In this document: positions 9,501-19,593 of the stretch, piece by piece | Layout: every line of letters starts with the position of its first letter | How positions within the stretch are numbered: the first letter of the stretch is position 1 | Assembly (NCBI RefSeq): GCF_000214475.1 | Contig: NZ_AFII01000001.1 | Span: forward strand, 434,001-498,000 | Length of the DNA stretch: 64,000 bases | Direction of reading: 5' to 3' | Origin: Parvimonas sp. oral taxon 110 str. F0139 | GTDB lineage: Bacteria > Bacillota > Clostridia > Tissierellales > Peptoniphilaceae | Position numbers and translations under genes: made by a program | Notes under the pieces: generated by a model | Told to the model about the DNA's origin: nothing | The model's database searches: none | Seen by the model: only the letters and a program-made list of their open reading frames with translations

Positions 9501-10842
9501 ACTACTTTCCCGTTCTCAACACGAACTGCTCCTATTTCTGTAATATTATTTTTCAAATGAGAAAGACCAGTTGTTTCAATATCAAAAACTACAAAAGTAT
9601 CAAAATTTACTCCATTTTTATAATTATATAGAATCCTCGGATTGTCTTCTAACAAATTTAATTCTAGACCATATAAAGCTTTTATATCTCCTTTTCCAAA
9701 CAAATCCATCATCTGTGGATAAGCCTGAACGACTCCAATATCAGTAACTCCGACAGCAGTATGTCCTAATTCTTGTAGTCTTGTCTTTAGTACTTCTAAA
9801 TTCACACATCCATCAAGACCACTCATCTGTGAATTCAAATGCAATTCAACTCTTTTTTCAGGAGCATTATCTACATATATATGTCTTGGAGCTTCTTCCA
9901 TTCCATCAATCATCATAGAAATTCCCTTTGCATATTGATCATATTCAACTCTACCTACTGCTGTTACATAAATTCCGTTAGGTATTGATTTAGAATTAAT
10001 TTTTTACTAAAAATTTCTAACTTCTTATCATCTAAAAAAAATTTACAACTCATAGCTGAAGTTTCGTCTTCAATGTCAAACAAAGCAAGTTTTTTTCCGT
10101 TTTTTAATTCTCTAATGTCTAAAGAATATACTCTTCCTTGAATTTTACAAAAACCACTATTTTGGTCTAAATCTGAAATTTCTAAAACCAGTTCTTTATC
10201 GGAAATTTTTTTCCCAATTTTAAATTCTTCTTCTGTTTCACTTTTTTCTTTAATTAATTTAACTTTCTCGATTTTATTACCTTTTTCTTTTTGAATTTCT
10301 TTTCTTTTACTTTCTAATTTACTTTCTAATTTTTCAGAACTTTTTTCTTCTCTTGTAAACAAACTATTTAGCATAATTATTTCAATATCATCATTATATT
10401 TTTCAGAAACAAATGCTTTTAAATCATTTAAAAATGAATTTGAAATTAGTTTAAATCTACAAACAGAATCCGATATATATATTTCTATATAATCTTCCAA
10501 GAAATTTATCCTATCATTATTAGTAAGTGCAAAACCATGATTTCCTAATAATTTTTGTACTTTATTTACAAATTCATCATAGTTTATATAATAGTAATAA
10601 TCATAAGGACAATCTGATTTTGAAAAACTCTGAACTGAGATATTAACTTCTCTACCATTAAATAACTCATGTAATTCTTTATCTAAAACTACTAATTCTT
10701 CTATTCCAACTTCATCGGAGTTTGTAAGTAATCTAAAATCTATTTTTTCATCACCAAAAACAAACTCATCAATAATAAAATCATCTGATAAGCTATAATT
10801 TTTTCGTTGTGAAAAATAAAAACTTTTTAAACTCCTATACAT
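6549..10842 (-). CDS. polC: DNA polymerase III alpha subunit, Gram-positive type PolC (two frameshifts)
   Basis: Replicative polymerase with built-in 3'-5' exonuclease; about 1431 residues after correction. Order: N-terminal/OB region, split PHP domain, exonuclease inserted in PHP (VVFDIETTGL, HNAEFD, HRASFDAEA), zinc finger with CPKC and CPDC, palm with [20 protein letters not shown], and a C-terminus ending SLFDFM. The frame breaks at 10000-10005 (T6) and 9005-9011 (T7); one extra base in each restores IYVTAVGRVEYDQYAKG and TIYVKKMEALSGFYKM. Start is the ATG at 10842 with GGAGG. The PHP metal ligands look lost: HLNS for the usual HLHT, TDIG for TDHA, GNVKYL for GDVHYL. Last gene of the pyrH-polC operon. 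Confidence 0.95.
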
Positions 10843-10843
10843 A

Positions 10844-11899
10844 TTATTCCTCCAATTTATTAATCTCATTAATTAATTCTTTAAGTAGATCTTTTTCATC
10901 TACTTTTTTAATGATTTGTCCTTTTTTAAAAATAAGACCTTTTCCATTTCCACCAGCAATTCCTAAATCAGCCTCTTTTGCCTCTCCAGGACCATTAACA
11001 GGACAACCCATTATTGCAATTTTCAAATTCTTTCTAATATGTTTTAACTCTTTTTCTGCCTGTTCAACAATATTAATCAAATCTATTCTAGTTCTTGAAC
11101 AGGTAGGACAAGAAATCAAATCAATTCCATCATTTAAAAGACCTAAAGAACGCAATATTTCCTTTCCAACTTTGACCTCTTCAACTGGGTCTCCAGTTAA
11201 AGAAACTCTTATGGTATCACCAATTCCTTTTGCTAAAATAATACCAAGACCAACTGAAGATTTTATAGTTCCCCTAAAGCTAGGGCCAGCTTCAGTAATC
11301 CCTAAATGTAAAGGATAATCACATAAACTACTTAAAAGTTCATATGATTCAACACAAATTGGAACATTACTTGATTTTATTGATATTTTAATTTGGTCAA
11401 AATTTAGTGATTCCAAAAATTCAACTTGATCTAAGGCACTATAAACTATAGATTCTTTATTAACTCCATGAAATTTATCTATAAACTTTTGATTTACAGA
11501 TCCAGAATTAACTCCAACTCTTATTGGAATATTATGGTACTTACAACATTCCACAACTTCTTTAACTTTCTTTTTTCCACCAATATTTCCAGGATTAATT
11601 CTTAAGCAATCTGCTCCATTTTCAGCTGCCATTATTGCAAGTTTATAATCATATTGAATATCTGCAATAAAAGGTATAGTTGTTAATAACTTTATTTTTC
11701 TTATTGCTAAAGCATCGTCTAAATCATTAACTGCTGAACGGCTAATATCGCAACCTTCTTCTGCAAATTGATTAATCTGTCTTACAGTAGAATCTACATC
11801 TTTTGTAATTGTATTTGTCATTGATTGTATAGAAATAGGAGAACCGCCTCCAACAGGCACGTTCCCCACATAAATTTTCTTAGTTATTTTTCTTTCCAT
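10844..11899 (-). CDS. ispG: 4-hydroxy-3-methylbut-2-enyl diphosphate synthase (GcpE)
   Basis: Iron-sulfur enzyme of the MEP pathway turning MEcPP into HMBPP. 351 residues, the short bacterial form. It has GGGSPISIQSMTNT at the N-terminus, DCLRINPGNIGG, and the cluster-binding SCPTCSRTRIDL and GCPVNGPGEAKEADLG near the C-terminus. Its ATG overlaps the rseP stop by one base (TAATG), and polC begins two bases after its stop region with its own RBS. Confidence 0.97.
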   Translation of the reverse strand: MERKITKKIYVGNVPVGGGSPISIQSMTNTITKDVDSTVRQINQFAEEGCDISRSAVNDLDDALAIRKIKLLTTIPFIADIQYDYKLAIMAAENGADCLRINPGNIGGKKKVKEVVECCKYHNIPIRVGVNSGSVNQKFIDKFHGVNKESIVYSALDQVEFLESLNFDQIKISIKSSNVPICVESYELLSSLCDYPLHLGITEAGPSFRGTIKSSVGLGIILAKGIGDTIRVSLTGDPVEEVKVGKEILRSLGLLNDGIDLISCPTCSRTRIDLINIVEQAEKELKHIRKNLKIAIMGCPVNGPGEAKEADLGIAGGNGKGLIFKKGQIIKKVDEKDLLKELINEINKLEE

Positions 11900-12930
11900 T
11901 AATTTGCTCCAAAAATTCCTAGTCTTATTACATCCTTAAATGATACAAATAAGATAAGACCCATTAAAAATATAAAACCTATTGTATGAATTAAACCTTC
12001 TTTTGATCTAGAGACTGGCCTTCCTAAAATTAATTCTATAAATAAGAAAACTAATCTTCCACCATCCAAAGCAGGTATTGGCAATAGGTTAATAAAACCT
12101 AAATTTACGCTTAGAAATGCAGTAATATATAATAATGAATATATTCCATTACTTGCTGCACTACTAATTGCTCCAACCACTCCTATAGGCCCAGATAACT
12201 GTCCTACTCCTACCTTTCCAGTAAATAATTGTCTTAGAATATCAAACATTGTACCTATAAAATAAAAGAATGTATTAAAAGTTTCCCTAATAGAAACAAA
12301 TAAATTTCTTTCTAGTTTTGATGTGACTCCCAAAACTTTTTCATTCGAATTTTCAAATTTTACTTTTATTTCTTTTTCTTGACCGTTTCTTATTACTTTT
12401 ATAGTAGTTTCTTCTTTATCTAATTTAGATAAGCTTGTTTGAATATCTTTCCAAGAATTTATTTTATTATCTCCAATATTTACAATTTTATCTCCTACTT
12501 CAATTCCATATTTTTGAGCTATTGAATTATCTTGTATACTTGCTATAGTTGTAGTTTGATGACCTCTAATTCCAAATAAAGCAAAAAGAATAACAAATGC
12601 TAAGATAAAATTAAAAAATGGTCCTGCAAAAATAGTTAAAATTCTCCCGCCAATTGTTGCACCGTTGAAATGTCCTCTTTTTGAAAAATCAAGTTCTTCT
12701 TCTCCATCTTCTTCATCTTCGCCTTCCATAGCACAAAATCCTCCTAATGGTAAGGCCCTGATAGAATATAATGTCTCTCCTCTTTGTTTTCCAAAAATCT
12801 TAGGACCCATACCAACAGAAAATTCATTAACTTTTATCTTCGCCCTTTTTGCAAAAATAAAATGGCCAAACTCGTGAACAACGACTACAACCATAAACAC
12901 CAAAAGTGCTATTATTATTTTTATAATCAT
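11899..12930 (-). CDS. rseP: Site-2 type zinc metalloprotease RseP/RasP
   Basis: Membrane-embedded M50 protease for regulated intramembrane proteolysis, for example of anti-sigma factors and leftover signal peptides. The HEFGH zinc motif is at about residues 19-23 in the first membrane segment. One PDZ domain follows (YGIEVGDKIVNIGDNKINSW), then NLLPIPALDGGRLVF, the second catalytic motif. About four membrane segments; 343 residues. An acidic insert (EGEDEEDGEEELDF, about residues 70-83) is unusual. Usually dxr lies between cdsA and this gene; here it is absent. Confidence 0.94.
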   Translation of the reverse strand: MIIKIIIALLVFMVVVVVHEFGHFIFAKRAKIKVNEFSVGMGPKIFGKQRGETLYSIRALPLGGFCAMEGEDEEDGEEELDFSKRGHFNGATIGGRILTIFAGPFFNFILAFVILFALFGIRGHQTTTIASIQDNSIAQKYGIEVGDKIVNIGDNKINSWKDIQTSLSKLDKEETTIKVIRNGQEKEIKVKFENSNEKVLGVTSKLERNLFVSIRETFNTFFYFIGTMFDILRQLFTGKVGVGQLSGPIGVVGAISSAASNGIYSLLYITAFLSVNLGFINLLPIPALDGGRLVFLFIELILGRPVSRSKEGLIHTIGFIFLMGLILFVSFKDVIRLGIFGAN

Positions 12931-13712
12931 TAAATACTACCTCCAAAAACATAAAAAACAATATAAACCAAAGGAGTTACAAAAATTATACTATCAAATC
13001 TATCTAAAAATCCACCATGTCCTTTGATAATATCACTAAAATCTTTTATTCCCATTTCTCTTTTTATTTTTGATGCAAACAAGTCTCCTAATTGTGCAAC
13101 AATAGAAAGAAGTATTCCTGAACAAATTACAAAAATAATATTATAATTTAATACAAAGTAATTAAATAAAATTAAAAGTATAAGTGAACCAAAAATGCCA
13201 CCTAAAGAACCTTCTACTGTCTTTTTTGGACTTATACTAGGATATAACTTATGTTTTCCAAAAACTATTCCAAAAAGATAAGCAAATGTATCAGTTCCCC
13301 ACGAAATAAAAAATATAGCCCAAATAAGATTAGTTTCTCCAAGTCTCAAAAAAACCCCCATAGGAACTGAAATATATATAAAAGAGAATAACAATTTCCC
13401 AAAATTTTCAATATTAATTTTACTAAAAAATAAATAATAAATTGAAACAATAAGAAAATATAATGAAAACCAAGTCAATATTAAGTCTTTATTTGAAATA
13501 CCTATAGAGTACACCATAGCTAAAGAAAACAATATACTAATACAACTAATTAATATATCATTTAACTTAAATGTCCTAAATAATTCAATTAAGCATAAAA
13601 CTGTAATAGCCATAGTGTATCCCATAAGTGCATATCCTTTAAGCCATAAACATAAAAAGGATATTATTAACATCAATACTCCACTTATGGTTCTATTGAT
13701 AAAACTAGTCAT
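12930..13712 (-). CDS. cdsA: Phosphatidate cytidylyltransferase (CDP-diglyceride synthase)
   Basis: Integral membrane enzyme converting phosphatidic acid and CTP to CDP-diacylglycerol. About seven to eight hydrophobic segments, and the family signature region SPKKTVEGSLGGIFGS plus the C-terminal KDFSDIIKGHGGFLDRFDS. 260 residues. Start and stop overlap its neighbours by one base each (TAATG). PlsC, which makes its substrate, is encoded 10 kb away. Confidence 0.95.
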   Translation of the reverse strand: MTSFINRTISGVLMLIISFLCLWLKGYALMGYTMAITVLCLIELFRTFKLNDILISCISILFSLAMVYSIGISNKDLILTWFSLYFLIVSIYYLFFSKINIENFGKLLFSFIYISVPMGVFLRLGETNLIWAIFFISWGTDTFAYLFGIVFGKHKLYPSISPKKTVEGSLGGIFGSLILLILFNYFVLNYNIIFVICSGILLSIVAQLGDLFASKIKREMGIKDFSDIIKGHGGFLDRFDSIIFVTPLVYIVFYVFGGSI

Positions 13713-14428
13713 TAAATTCCCCCAAACCTTCGATTTCTATTTTGAAAGTCATATATCGCATCATATAAATTTTCAGCAAAAAATTCTGGCCAAAGAATAT
13801 CTGTAAAATAAAATTCAGAATAAGCTAACTGATAAATCAAAAAATTACTTATTCTTTTTTCGTTTCCTGTTCTTATCATTAAATCTACTTCCGAATTTTC
13901 TTTTGTATATAAATAATTCTTAAAATTCTCCTCATTTAAATCATCTATTGAAAAATTTCCTTTTGAAATATCATCAAATAAATCTTTTATAGAAGAAATA
14001 ATTTCTGCTCTACCACCATAGTTTAATGCGATATTTAATACCATACCTGTATTGTTTTTTGACTTATCTATACTATTGTCTAGTAACTTAACTATAGAAC
14101 TTGGTAATTTACTATAATCTCCTATAACTCTAAAAACAATATTATTTTCTAATATTCTTTTCAATTGAGAATTTATATAAATAACCAAAATATTCATAAG
14201 ACCTTTTACCTCATCTTCAGGTCTTTTCCAGTTTTCAGTTGAAAAAGCATATAAAGTTAAGGTTTTAACCCCTATTTTACAACACTCTTCAACAATGTCA
14301 ACTACTCTATTCATTCCTTCTTTATGTCCAGCAATTCTAGGTAAAAATCTATTATTTGCCCATCTACCATTGCCATCCATAATAATACCAATATGTTTTG
14401 GTATATTCGTAAAATCTATATCTTTCAT
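13712..14428 (-). CDS. uppS: Isoprenyl transferase (undecaprenyl diphosphate synthase)
   Basis: Cis-prenyltransferase making the C55 lipid carrier for peptidoglycan. Signature IGIIMDGNGRWANNR with the catalytic Asp, GHKEGMNRV, TLYAFSTENWKRP and the C-terminal MIRTGNEKRISNFLIYQ. It ends with the common NRRFGGI tail. 238 residues. Coupled to frr upstream and cdsA downstream through one-base overlaps. Confidence 0.97.
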   Translation of the reverse strand: MKDIDFTNIPKHIGIIMDGNGRWANNRFLPRIAGHKEGMNRVVDIVEECCKIGVKTLTLYAFSTENWKRPEDEVKGLMNILVIYINSQLKRILENNIVFRVIGDYSKLPSSIVKLLDNSIDKSKNNTGMVLNIALNYGGRAEIISSIKDLFDDISKGNFSIDDLNEENFKNYLYTKENSEVDLMIRTGNEKRISNFLIYQLAYSEFYFTDILWPEFFAENLYDAIYDFQNRNRRFGGI

Positions 14429-14985
14429 TAAATTTCCATTAATTCTTTTTCTTTTGATTTAGTAATATCTTCAACTTTTTTAATAAATTTATCAGTAACT
14501 TTTTGAACTTCTTCTTCAGCTTGTCTTAACTCATCTTCACTAATTTCTTTATCTTTTTCTATCTTTTTTAATTTATCAAGACCATCACGTCTTAAATTTC
14601 TAATCGCAATTTTTGCATTTTCTCCATAACCTTTTACAACCTTAACTAACTCTTTTCTTCTATCTTCAGTTAATGCTGGGAAAGGTAATCTTATTACTTT
14701 TCCGTCATTAGATGGAGTTATACCTAAATTTGATGCTAAAATAACTTTTTCTATAGGAGTTATCAAAGAAGCATCCCAAGGTTGAATAACTAATAATCTT
14801 GCTTCTGGAACAGAAATAGATGCAACTTGTTTAATTGGTGTTTCTGTACCATAATAATCTACAGTAAATTGATCTAATATTGTAGGATTTGCTCTACCAG
14901 CTCTTACTGTTGTTAATTCTGTTTCATATGATTCTATTGATTTTGACATTTTTCTTTCTAATTCATTAATTATATCTTTATACAT
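14428..14985 (-). CDS. frr: Ribosome recycling factor
   Basis: With EF-G splits post-termination ribosomes. 185 residues with the conserved TVRAGRANPTILDQ, VDYYGTETPI, IRLPFPALTEDRRKELVK and the C-terminal KEISEDELRQAEEEVQK helix. GGGGG lies seven bases before the ATG. It follows pyrH by one base. Confidence 0.98.
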   Translation of the reverse strand: MYKDIINELERKMSKSIESYETELTTVRAGRANPTILDQFTVDYYGTETPIKQVASISVPEARLLVIQPWDASLITPIEKVILASNLGITPSNDGKVIRLPFPALTEDRRKELVKVVKGYGENAKIAIRNLRRDGLDKLKKIEKDKEISEDELRQAEEEVQKVTDKFIKKVEDITKSKEKELMEI

Positions 14986-14986
14986 C

Positions 14987-15700
14987 TTATTTCCCCCTTA
15001 CTATTGTTCCTACTTTTTCTCCCTTAACTACTGAAACTAAATTTTCTGGATTATCAATTCCAAATACAACAAGAGGAATATCATTATCCATACAAAGAGA
15101 AGTAGCAGTAGCATCCATTATACCTAAACCTCTATTTAAAATTTCTATATATGTTAATTCTTCAAATTTCTTTGCATCTTTAAATTTATTTGGATCTTTA
15201 TCATAAATACCATCAGTTCCTGTCTTACCAAGTAAAATTACATCTGCTTGCATTTCTGCTGCTCTTAAAGCTGCAGTTGTATCAGTTGAAAAATATGGCA
15301 TACCAGTTCCTGCACCAAAAATAACAATCCTGCCCTTTTCAAGATGTCTTTCAGCTTTCCTTTTAATAAAAGGTTCTGCAACTTCATGAACATTAATTGC
15401 TGTCTGAACTCTTGTAGGAACTCCCATATTTTCAAGTGTAGCTTGTAATCTTAAAGAATTTATTATTGTTGCAAGCATACCCATATGGTCAGAAGTCGAA
15501 CGTTCTATTTTTTCACTTGAACGACCTCTCCAAAAATTTCCACCACCAACTACAATACAAATTTGAATACCTAAATCATATACATCTTTTACTGATTTAC
15601 AGATTTTTTCAATTGTTTCATCATGGAGTCCATGTCCAACTCCACCTGATAAAGCTTCTCCACTAAGTTTAATAACTACTCTTTTAAAATCTAAATCCAT
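14987..15700 (-). CDS. pyrH: Uridylate kinase
   Basis: Phosphorylates UMP to UDP. It has the amino-acid kinase fold with [24 protein letters not shown], the [15 protein letters not shown] region and [15 protein letters not shown]. 237 residues. First gene of the pyrH-frr-uppS-cdsA-rseP-ispG-polC operon. In many Firmicutes rpsB-tsf precede it; here it follows a terminator and has its own promoter. Confidence 0.97.
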   Translation of the reverse strand: MDLDFKRVVIKLSGEALSGGVGHGLHDETIEKICKSVKDVYDLGIQICIVVGGGNFWRGRSSEKIERSTSDHMGMLATIINSLRLQATLENMGVPTRVQTAINVHEVAEPFIKRKAERHLEKGRIVIFGAGTGMPYFSTDTTAALRAAEMQADVILLGKTGTDGIYDKDPNKFKDAKKFEELTYIEILNRGLGIMDATATSLCMDNDIPLVVFGIDNPENLVSVVKGEKVGTIVRGK

Positions 15701-15733
15701 AAGATAGTCTTTCTCCTTTAATTTTATACAATA

Positions 15734-15762
15734 AGTGTACCATTTTTTTACTATTTTTTCAA
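15734..15762 (-). promoter_or_regulatory. Promoter of the pyrH-polC operon
   Basis: Minus-strand -35 TTGAAA (15757-15762), 17-bp spacer, -10 TACACT (15734-15739). GGAG follows 11 bases before the pyrH ATG. Confidence 0.65.
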
Positions 15763-15863
15763 TCTTTTTGTAACTAAATTTAATATAATGATATTATTTT
15801 AATTTGATTTTTATAAATAATATAAGATAAAATAATTTTATGCTGTTATCTTTAAAATAAACT

Positions 15864-15896
15864 AAAAAAGAGATAAAAATTAGCTCTATCTCTTTT
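15864..15896 (-). terminator. Terminator of recG
   Basis: Stem AAAAGAGATA / TATCTCTTTT with an 11-base loop, then a T run on the minus strand; begins right after the recG stop. The rest of 15763-15863 is AT-rich with nothing further visible. Confidence 0.75.
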
Positions 15897-15898
15897 CT

Positions 15899-17925
15899 TT
15901 AATTCATAATAATGTTATTACTTAAATTTTGGATAAACTCATCAACATTTCTTTTAACAACTTGATTTTCGTTTTTTTCAAAATTAAAATCCTCACTCAA
16001 AAGCTCATCAACATATTTTATTGCAGATTTTAAAAGCTCATAATCTTTTTGGATATTTAAAATTTTAAATCTTGCTTCTCCTGATTGTCGATATCCTAGA
16101 ATATCACCATATCCTCTTAGTAAAAAATCTTGTTCTGAAATATAAAATCCATCATTTGATGAACACATTATATCCATTCTCTTTTTTACATTTGTACTTT
16201 TATTATTACTAACTAAAATGCAAAAACTTTCATAATTTCCTCTTCCTATTCTTCCTCTTAGTTGATGTAATTGACTAAGACCAAATCTTTCCGCATTGTA
16301 AATTACCATTATATTTGAATTAGGAACATTAATTCCAACTTCTATTACTGTAGTTGCAACTAGAACTTTTATTTTTCCGTTTTCAAAATTTTTCATTATC
16401 CTATCTTTATCAACGGGTTTTATCTTCCCATGTATAAACTCGATTTCAACGTCTTGAAAATATCTTTCTTTTAGACGCTCATATAAATTTATAACTGACT
16501 GTAATTCCAATGTATCGCTTTCATCGACAAGTGGACAAACTATATATGCTTGACGTCCCTCTGATATATGTTTTTTTATAAAATTCATATATCTTTCTTC
16601 ATAATTTTCATCTACAAAATAAGTATTAACCTTTCCTCTACCACTAGGCAATTCATCAACAGTAGAAATATCCAAATCACAGAACATAACAAGACCAACA
16701 GTCCTAGGTATAGGAGTTGCACTCATAACTAATATATCCGGATTATTCGATTTTTTAGAAAGTAAAAGTCTTTGTTTAACACCAAATCTATGCTGTTCAT
16801 CTGTAATAACAAAACCTAAATTCTTGTAAACAACTTTTTCTTGAAAAACTGCATGAGTTCCTATTATAATATCAACTTCTCCATTTTCAATCTTTTCTCT
16901 AATAGCTTTCTTTTCCGATTCTTTTAAACTTCCAACTAACAACTCAACTTTTATATTATATTTTGAAAAAAGTTTTTTGGAACTCTCATAATGCTGTCTA
17001 GCTAAAATTTCGGTAGGAGCCATTAAAACTGATTGAAATCCGTTTTTTATAACATTAAACATAGCGATAAAAGATATTATTGTTTTACCACAACCAACAT
17101 CTCCTTGAATTAATCTATTCATTTGCTTATCACTAGTCATATCTTTAAAAATATCATCTAATACTTTATTTTGTGAATTAGTCAATTTAAAACTCAAAGA
17201 TTTTATAAAGTCAAATGTTTCATCTTTTATCTCAAATCTAATAGATTCTTCATTATTTCTCTTTAATTTTTTCATAGAGAGTTGAAAGTAAAAAATCTCA
17301 TCAAAAGCAAGTCTTCTTTTTGCTCTAATAAAGCTTTCGTTATCTTTTGGAAAATGTATGTTTCTAATTGCATTGTCATAGCTTTCTAAGTTTAATTCAT
17401 TTAGAATATTACTAGGTAGTTTTTCTTCAAAATATGAATTCTTTTTTAATAAATTTTGAATAATCTTAACTATGTCTAGATTAGAAATTCCTTTACACAA
17501 ATGATATTGTGGAATTATACTTCCAATAATATTAGCTTTATTTTGCATTGTAGGAGACTGAATTTCAACATTTTTTCCAAGTAATTTTGCCCTTCCATAC
17601 ATTTCATATACATTATTAATTTTTAAATTTTTGAAATAAAGATATTATTAAAATATACAATTGTGCAATAATTCATTTCTTCATCCATTGCTAAAAATTT
17701 TGTAATTCTAATATTTCTTTTCTTTCTATTTTCCATTAAAGAGATGATTTTTAATCTATATGAATAACTTCCTTCTTCAGTTATTTCAGAAATTTTTTTA
17801 AATTTTGTTGTATCAATATAAGAATATGGAAAATACTCTAATAAATTATTAACTGTAAAAATTCCAAGTTTATTTAAAAGAGTAATTTTCTTTTCTCCAA
17901 TTCCCTTAATATCTTTTAATTCCAT
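15899..17925 (-). CDS. recG: ATP-dependent DNA helicase RecG (frameshifted)
   Basis: Branched-DNA helicase for stalled fork and recombination intermediates. N-terminal wedge region, then helicase domain 1 with GDVGCGKTIISF (Walker A), MAPTEILARQH, ITDEQHRFGVKQR and MSATPIPRT. Domain 2 has HGKIKPVDKDRIM, VATTVIEVGINVPN and QLHQLRGRIGRG. The first 100 residues are in another frame: one base is missing in the T5 run at 17628-17632, and restoring it gives ISKNLKINNVYEMYGRAKLL and a 675-residue protein of normal size. It follows asp23-fakA, the usual Firmicutes order, but a terminator stands before it. Confidence 0.93.
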
Positions 17926-17937
17926 AATTATCCTTAC

Positions 17938-17961
17938 AAAAAAAGTCCTTTCGGACTTTTT
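17938..17961 (-). terminator. Terminator between fakA and recG
   Basis: AAAAAGTCC-GAAA-GGACTTTTT with a T run on the minus strand. It lies only 12 bases before the recG ATG, so recG probably depends on read-through. Confidence 0.85.
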
Positions 17962-19584
17962 CTACTCAACTGAAATCAAATAGTAATATAATGGTTGACC
18001 ACCATATACTAATTCAACCTCAATATCTTCATATTTTTTCTCAATTAATTTTGCTAATTTTTCAGCATCTTTTTCTTTTACATCTTCTCCATAGTAAATA
18101 CTTACTATAGATGAATCTTCATCAATAAGTTGATCAATAAGTGCTTTAAATGTATCTTCTATTTTCTTTTTAGACACTGTGATTTTACCTTCATTTAAGC
18201 CCATAAAATCATCTTTTTTGATTTTTACTCCTTCAATTTCAGTATCTCTTAGAGCATAAGTTATTTGACCAACTTTAACATTGGAAATAGCCTCAGTCAT
18301 AAGTTCAATATTTTCATCAACTGATAAGGATTCGTCAAAATTAAATAATGAGCTAAATGCTTGTGGTATTTGTTTTGTTTTTATAACATGAAGTCTTTTA
18401 TTAGAAATTTTTGCTGCTTGTTCTGAAACAAGTATAATATTACTATTATTAGGGAAAACAAAAATATCATCAGCATTAATCTTTTCAACTGCCTTTAAAA
18501 TATCTTCAGTTGAAGGATTCATTGTTTGTCCTCCAGTAATAATTTCATCTACACCCATACTCTTAAAGATTTCATCAATACCATCTCCTGTTGAAATAGA
18601 AATAAAACCATATTTTTTATGTTCTTTCACTTCTTCGGACTTTTTAGCATCTGCAACTTCTTTGTCAGTATGATGTAAATGATTATGTTGTCTTCTCATA
18701 TTATCAATTTTTAAGTCATGTAAAGGTCCAAATTCTAATGCCCATTCAATTGCTTGTCCAGGATGATTAGTATGAACATGGACTTTTATAATATTATCAC
18801 CTTTTACTACAATTAAAGAATCTCCAATACTTGCAAGTTTATCTCTTAATACTCCATATTCTTCTGAATCACTTGTAACCATAAATTCAGTACAATATCC
18901 AAATTTAATATCTTCATCTTGTTGTGCAGCTAAGTGTTCAATTCTTGCAGGCCTATTAAATTCATAATTATTTTTGATCTCTACAATTTCATCTCCTAAT
19001 GCACCTTCAAGTAGATACATCAATCCACGACCACCAGCGTCCACAACTTCCGCTTCTTTTAAAATAGGTAAAATTTCAGGAGTTTTTTCCAAACTTCTAA
19101 AACCTTCCTTTAAGATTTCTTTACAAAATTCTATTTCATCATTATAATGAGTATAATTTGCTTCTGCAAATTCACCCATTTCTCTTATAACTGTTAAAAT
19201 TGTTCCTTCAGTAGGTTTTATAACTGATTTATAAGCGACCCTATAAGCATTTACAAAACATTCCTTAATAGTTTCAACATCAAGTGTTATACTTTCTTTA
19301 CTTCCTAAATAGAAACCCCTTAAAATTTGAGATAAGATTACTCCTGAGTTTCCTCTTGCGCCCATCAATGCCCCATCGCTAATAGCTTTAGTAACATCTG
19401 CACAAGTATTAATTTTTGAATTTTCTAAATTCTTTATTGCTGATTTAATAGTCAAAGACATATTTGTACCTGTATCTCCATCAGGAACTGGAAATACATT
19501 TAAGCTATTAACTATCTCTTTATTTGTTTCAAGATAATTACGAGCTCTTACAAATGCCTTTTGCAATTGTTCACTATTTATCAT
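17962..19584 (-). CDS. fakA: Fatty acid kinase FakA-type protein (DhaL + DAK1-like C-domain)
   Basis: The N-terminal DhaL-type ATP-binding domain has NVFPVPDGDTGTNMSLT, the metal-binding Asp cluster, and DGALMGARGNSGVILSQILRG. The middle and C-terminal domains resemble the YloV/FakA family, which phosphorylates fatty acids bound to a DegV-type FakB partner for use in phospholipids. 540 residues, family-typical. It lies 10 bp after asp23 as in many Firmicutes. No FakB is in the window. The function is by family; PlsC and CdsA in the window are consistent with it. Confidence 0.85.
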   Translation of the reverse strand: MINSEQLQKAFVRARNYLETNKEIVNSLNVFPVPDGDTGTNMSLTIKSAIKNLENSKINTCADVTKAISDGALMGARGNSGVILSQILRGFYLGSKESITLDVETIKECFVNAYRVAYKSVIKPTEGTILTVIREMGEFAEANYTHYNDEIEFCKEILKEGFRSLEKTPEILPILKEAEVVDAGGRGLMYLLEGALGDEIVEIKNNYEFNRPARIEHLAAQQDEDIKFGYCTEFMVTSDSEEYGVLRDKLASIGDSLIVVKGDNIIKVHVHTNHPGQAIEWALEFGPLHDLKIDNMRRQHNHLHHTDKEVADAKKSEEVKEHKKYGFISISTGDGIDEIFKSMGVDEIITGGQTMNPSTEDILKAVEKINADDIFVFPNNSNIILVSEQAAKISNKRLHVIKTKQIPQAFSSLFNFDESLSVDENIELMTEAISNVKVGQITYALRDTEIEGVKIKKDDFMGLNEGKITVSKKKIEDTFKALIDQLIDEDSSIVSIYYGEDVKEKDAEKLAKLIEKKYEDIEVELVYGGQPLYYYLISVE

Positions 19585-19593
19585 AATTTCCTC

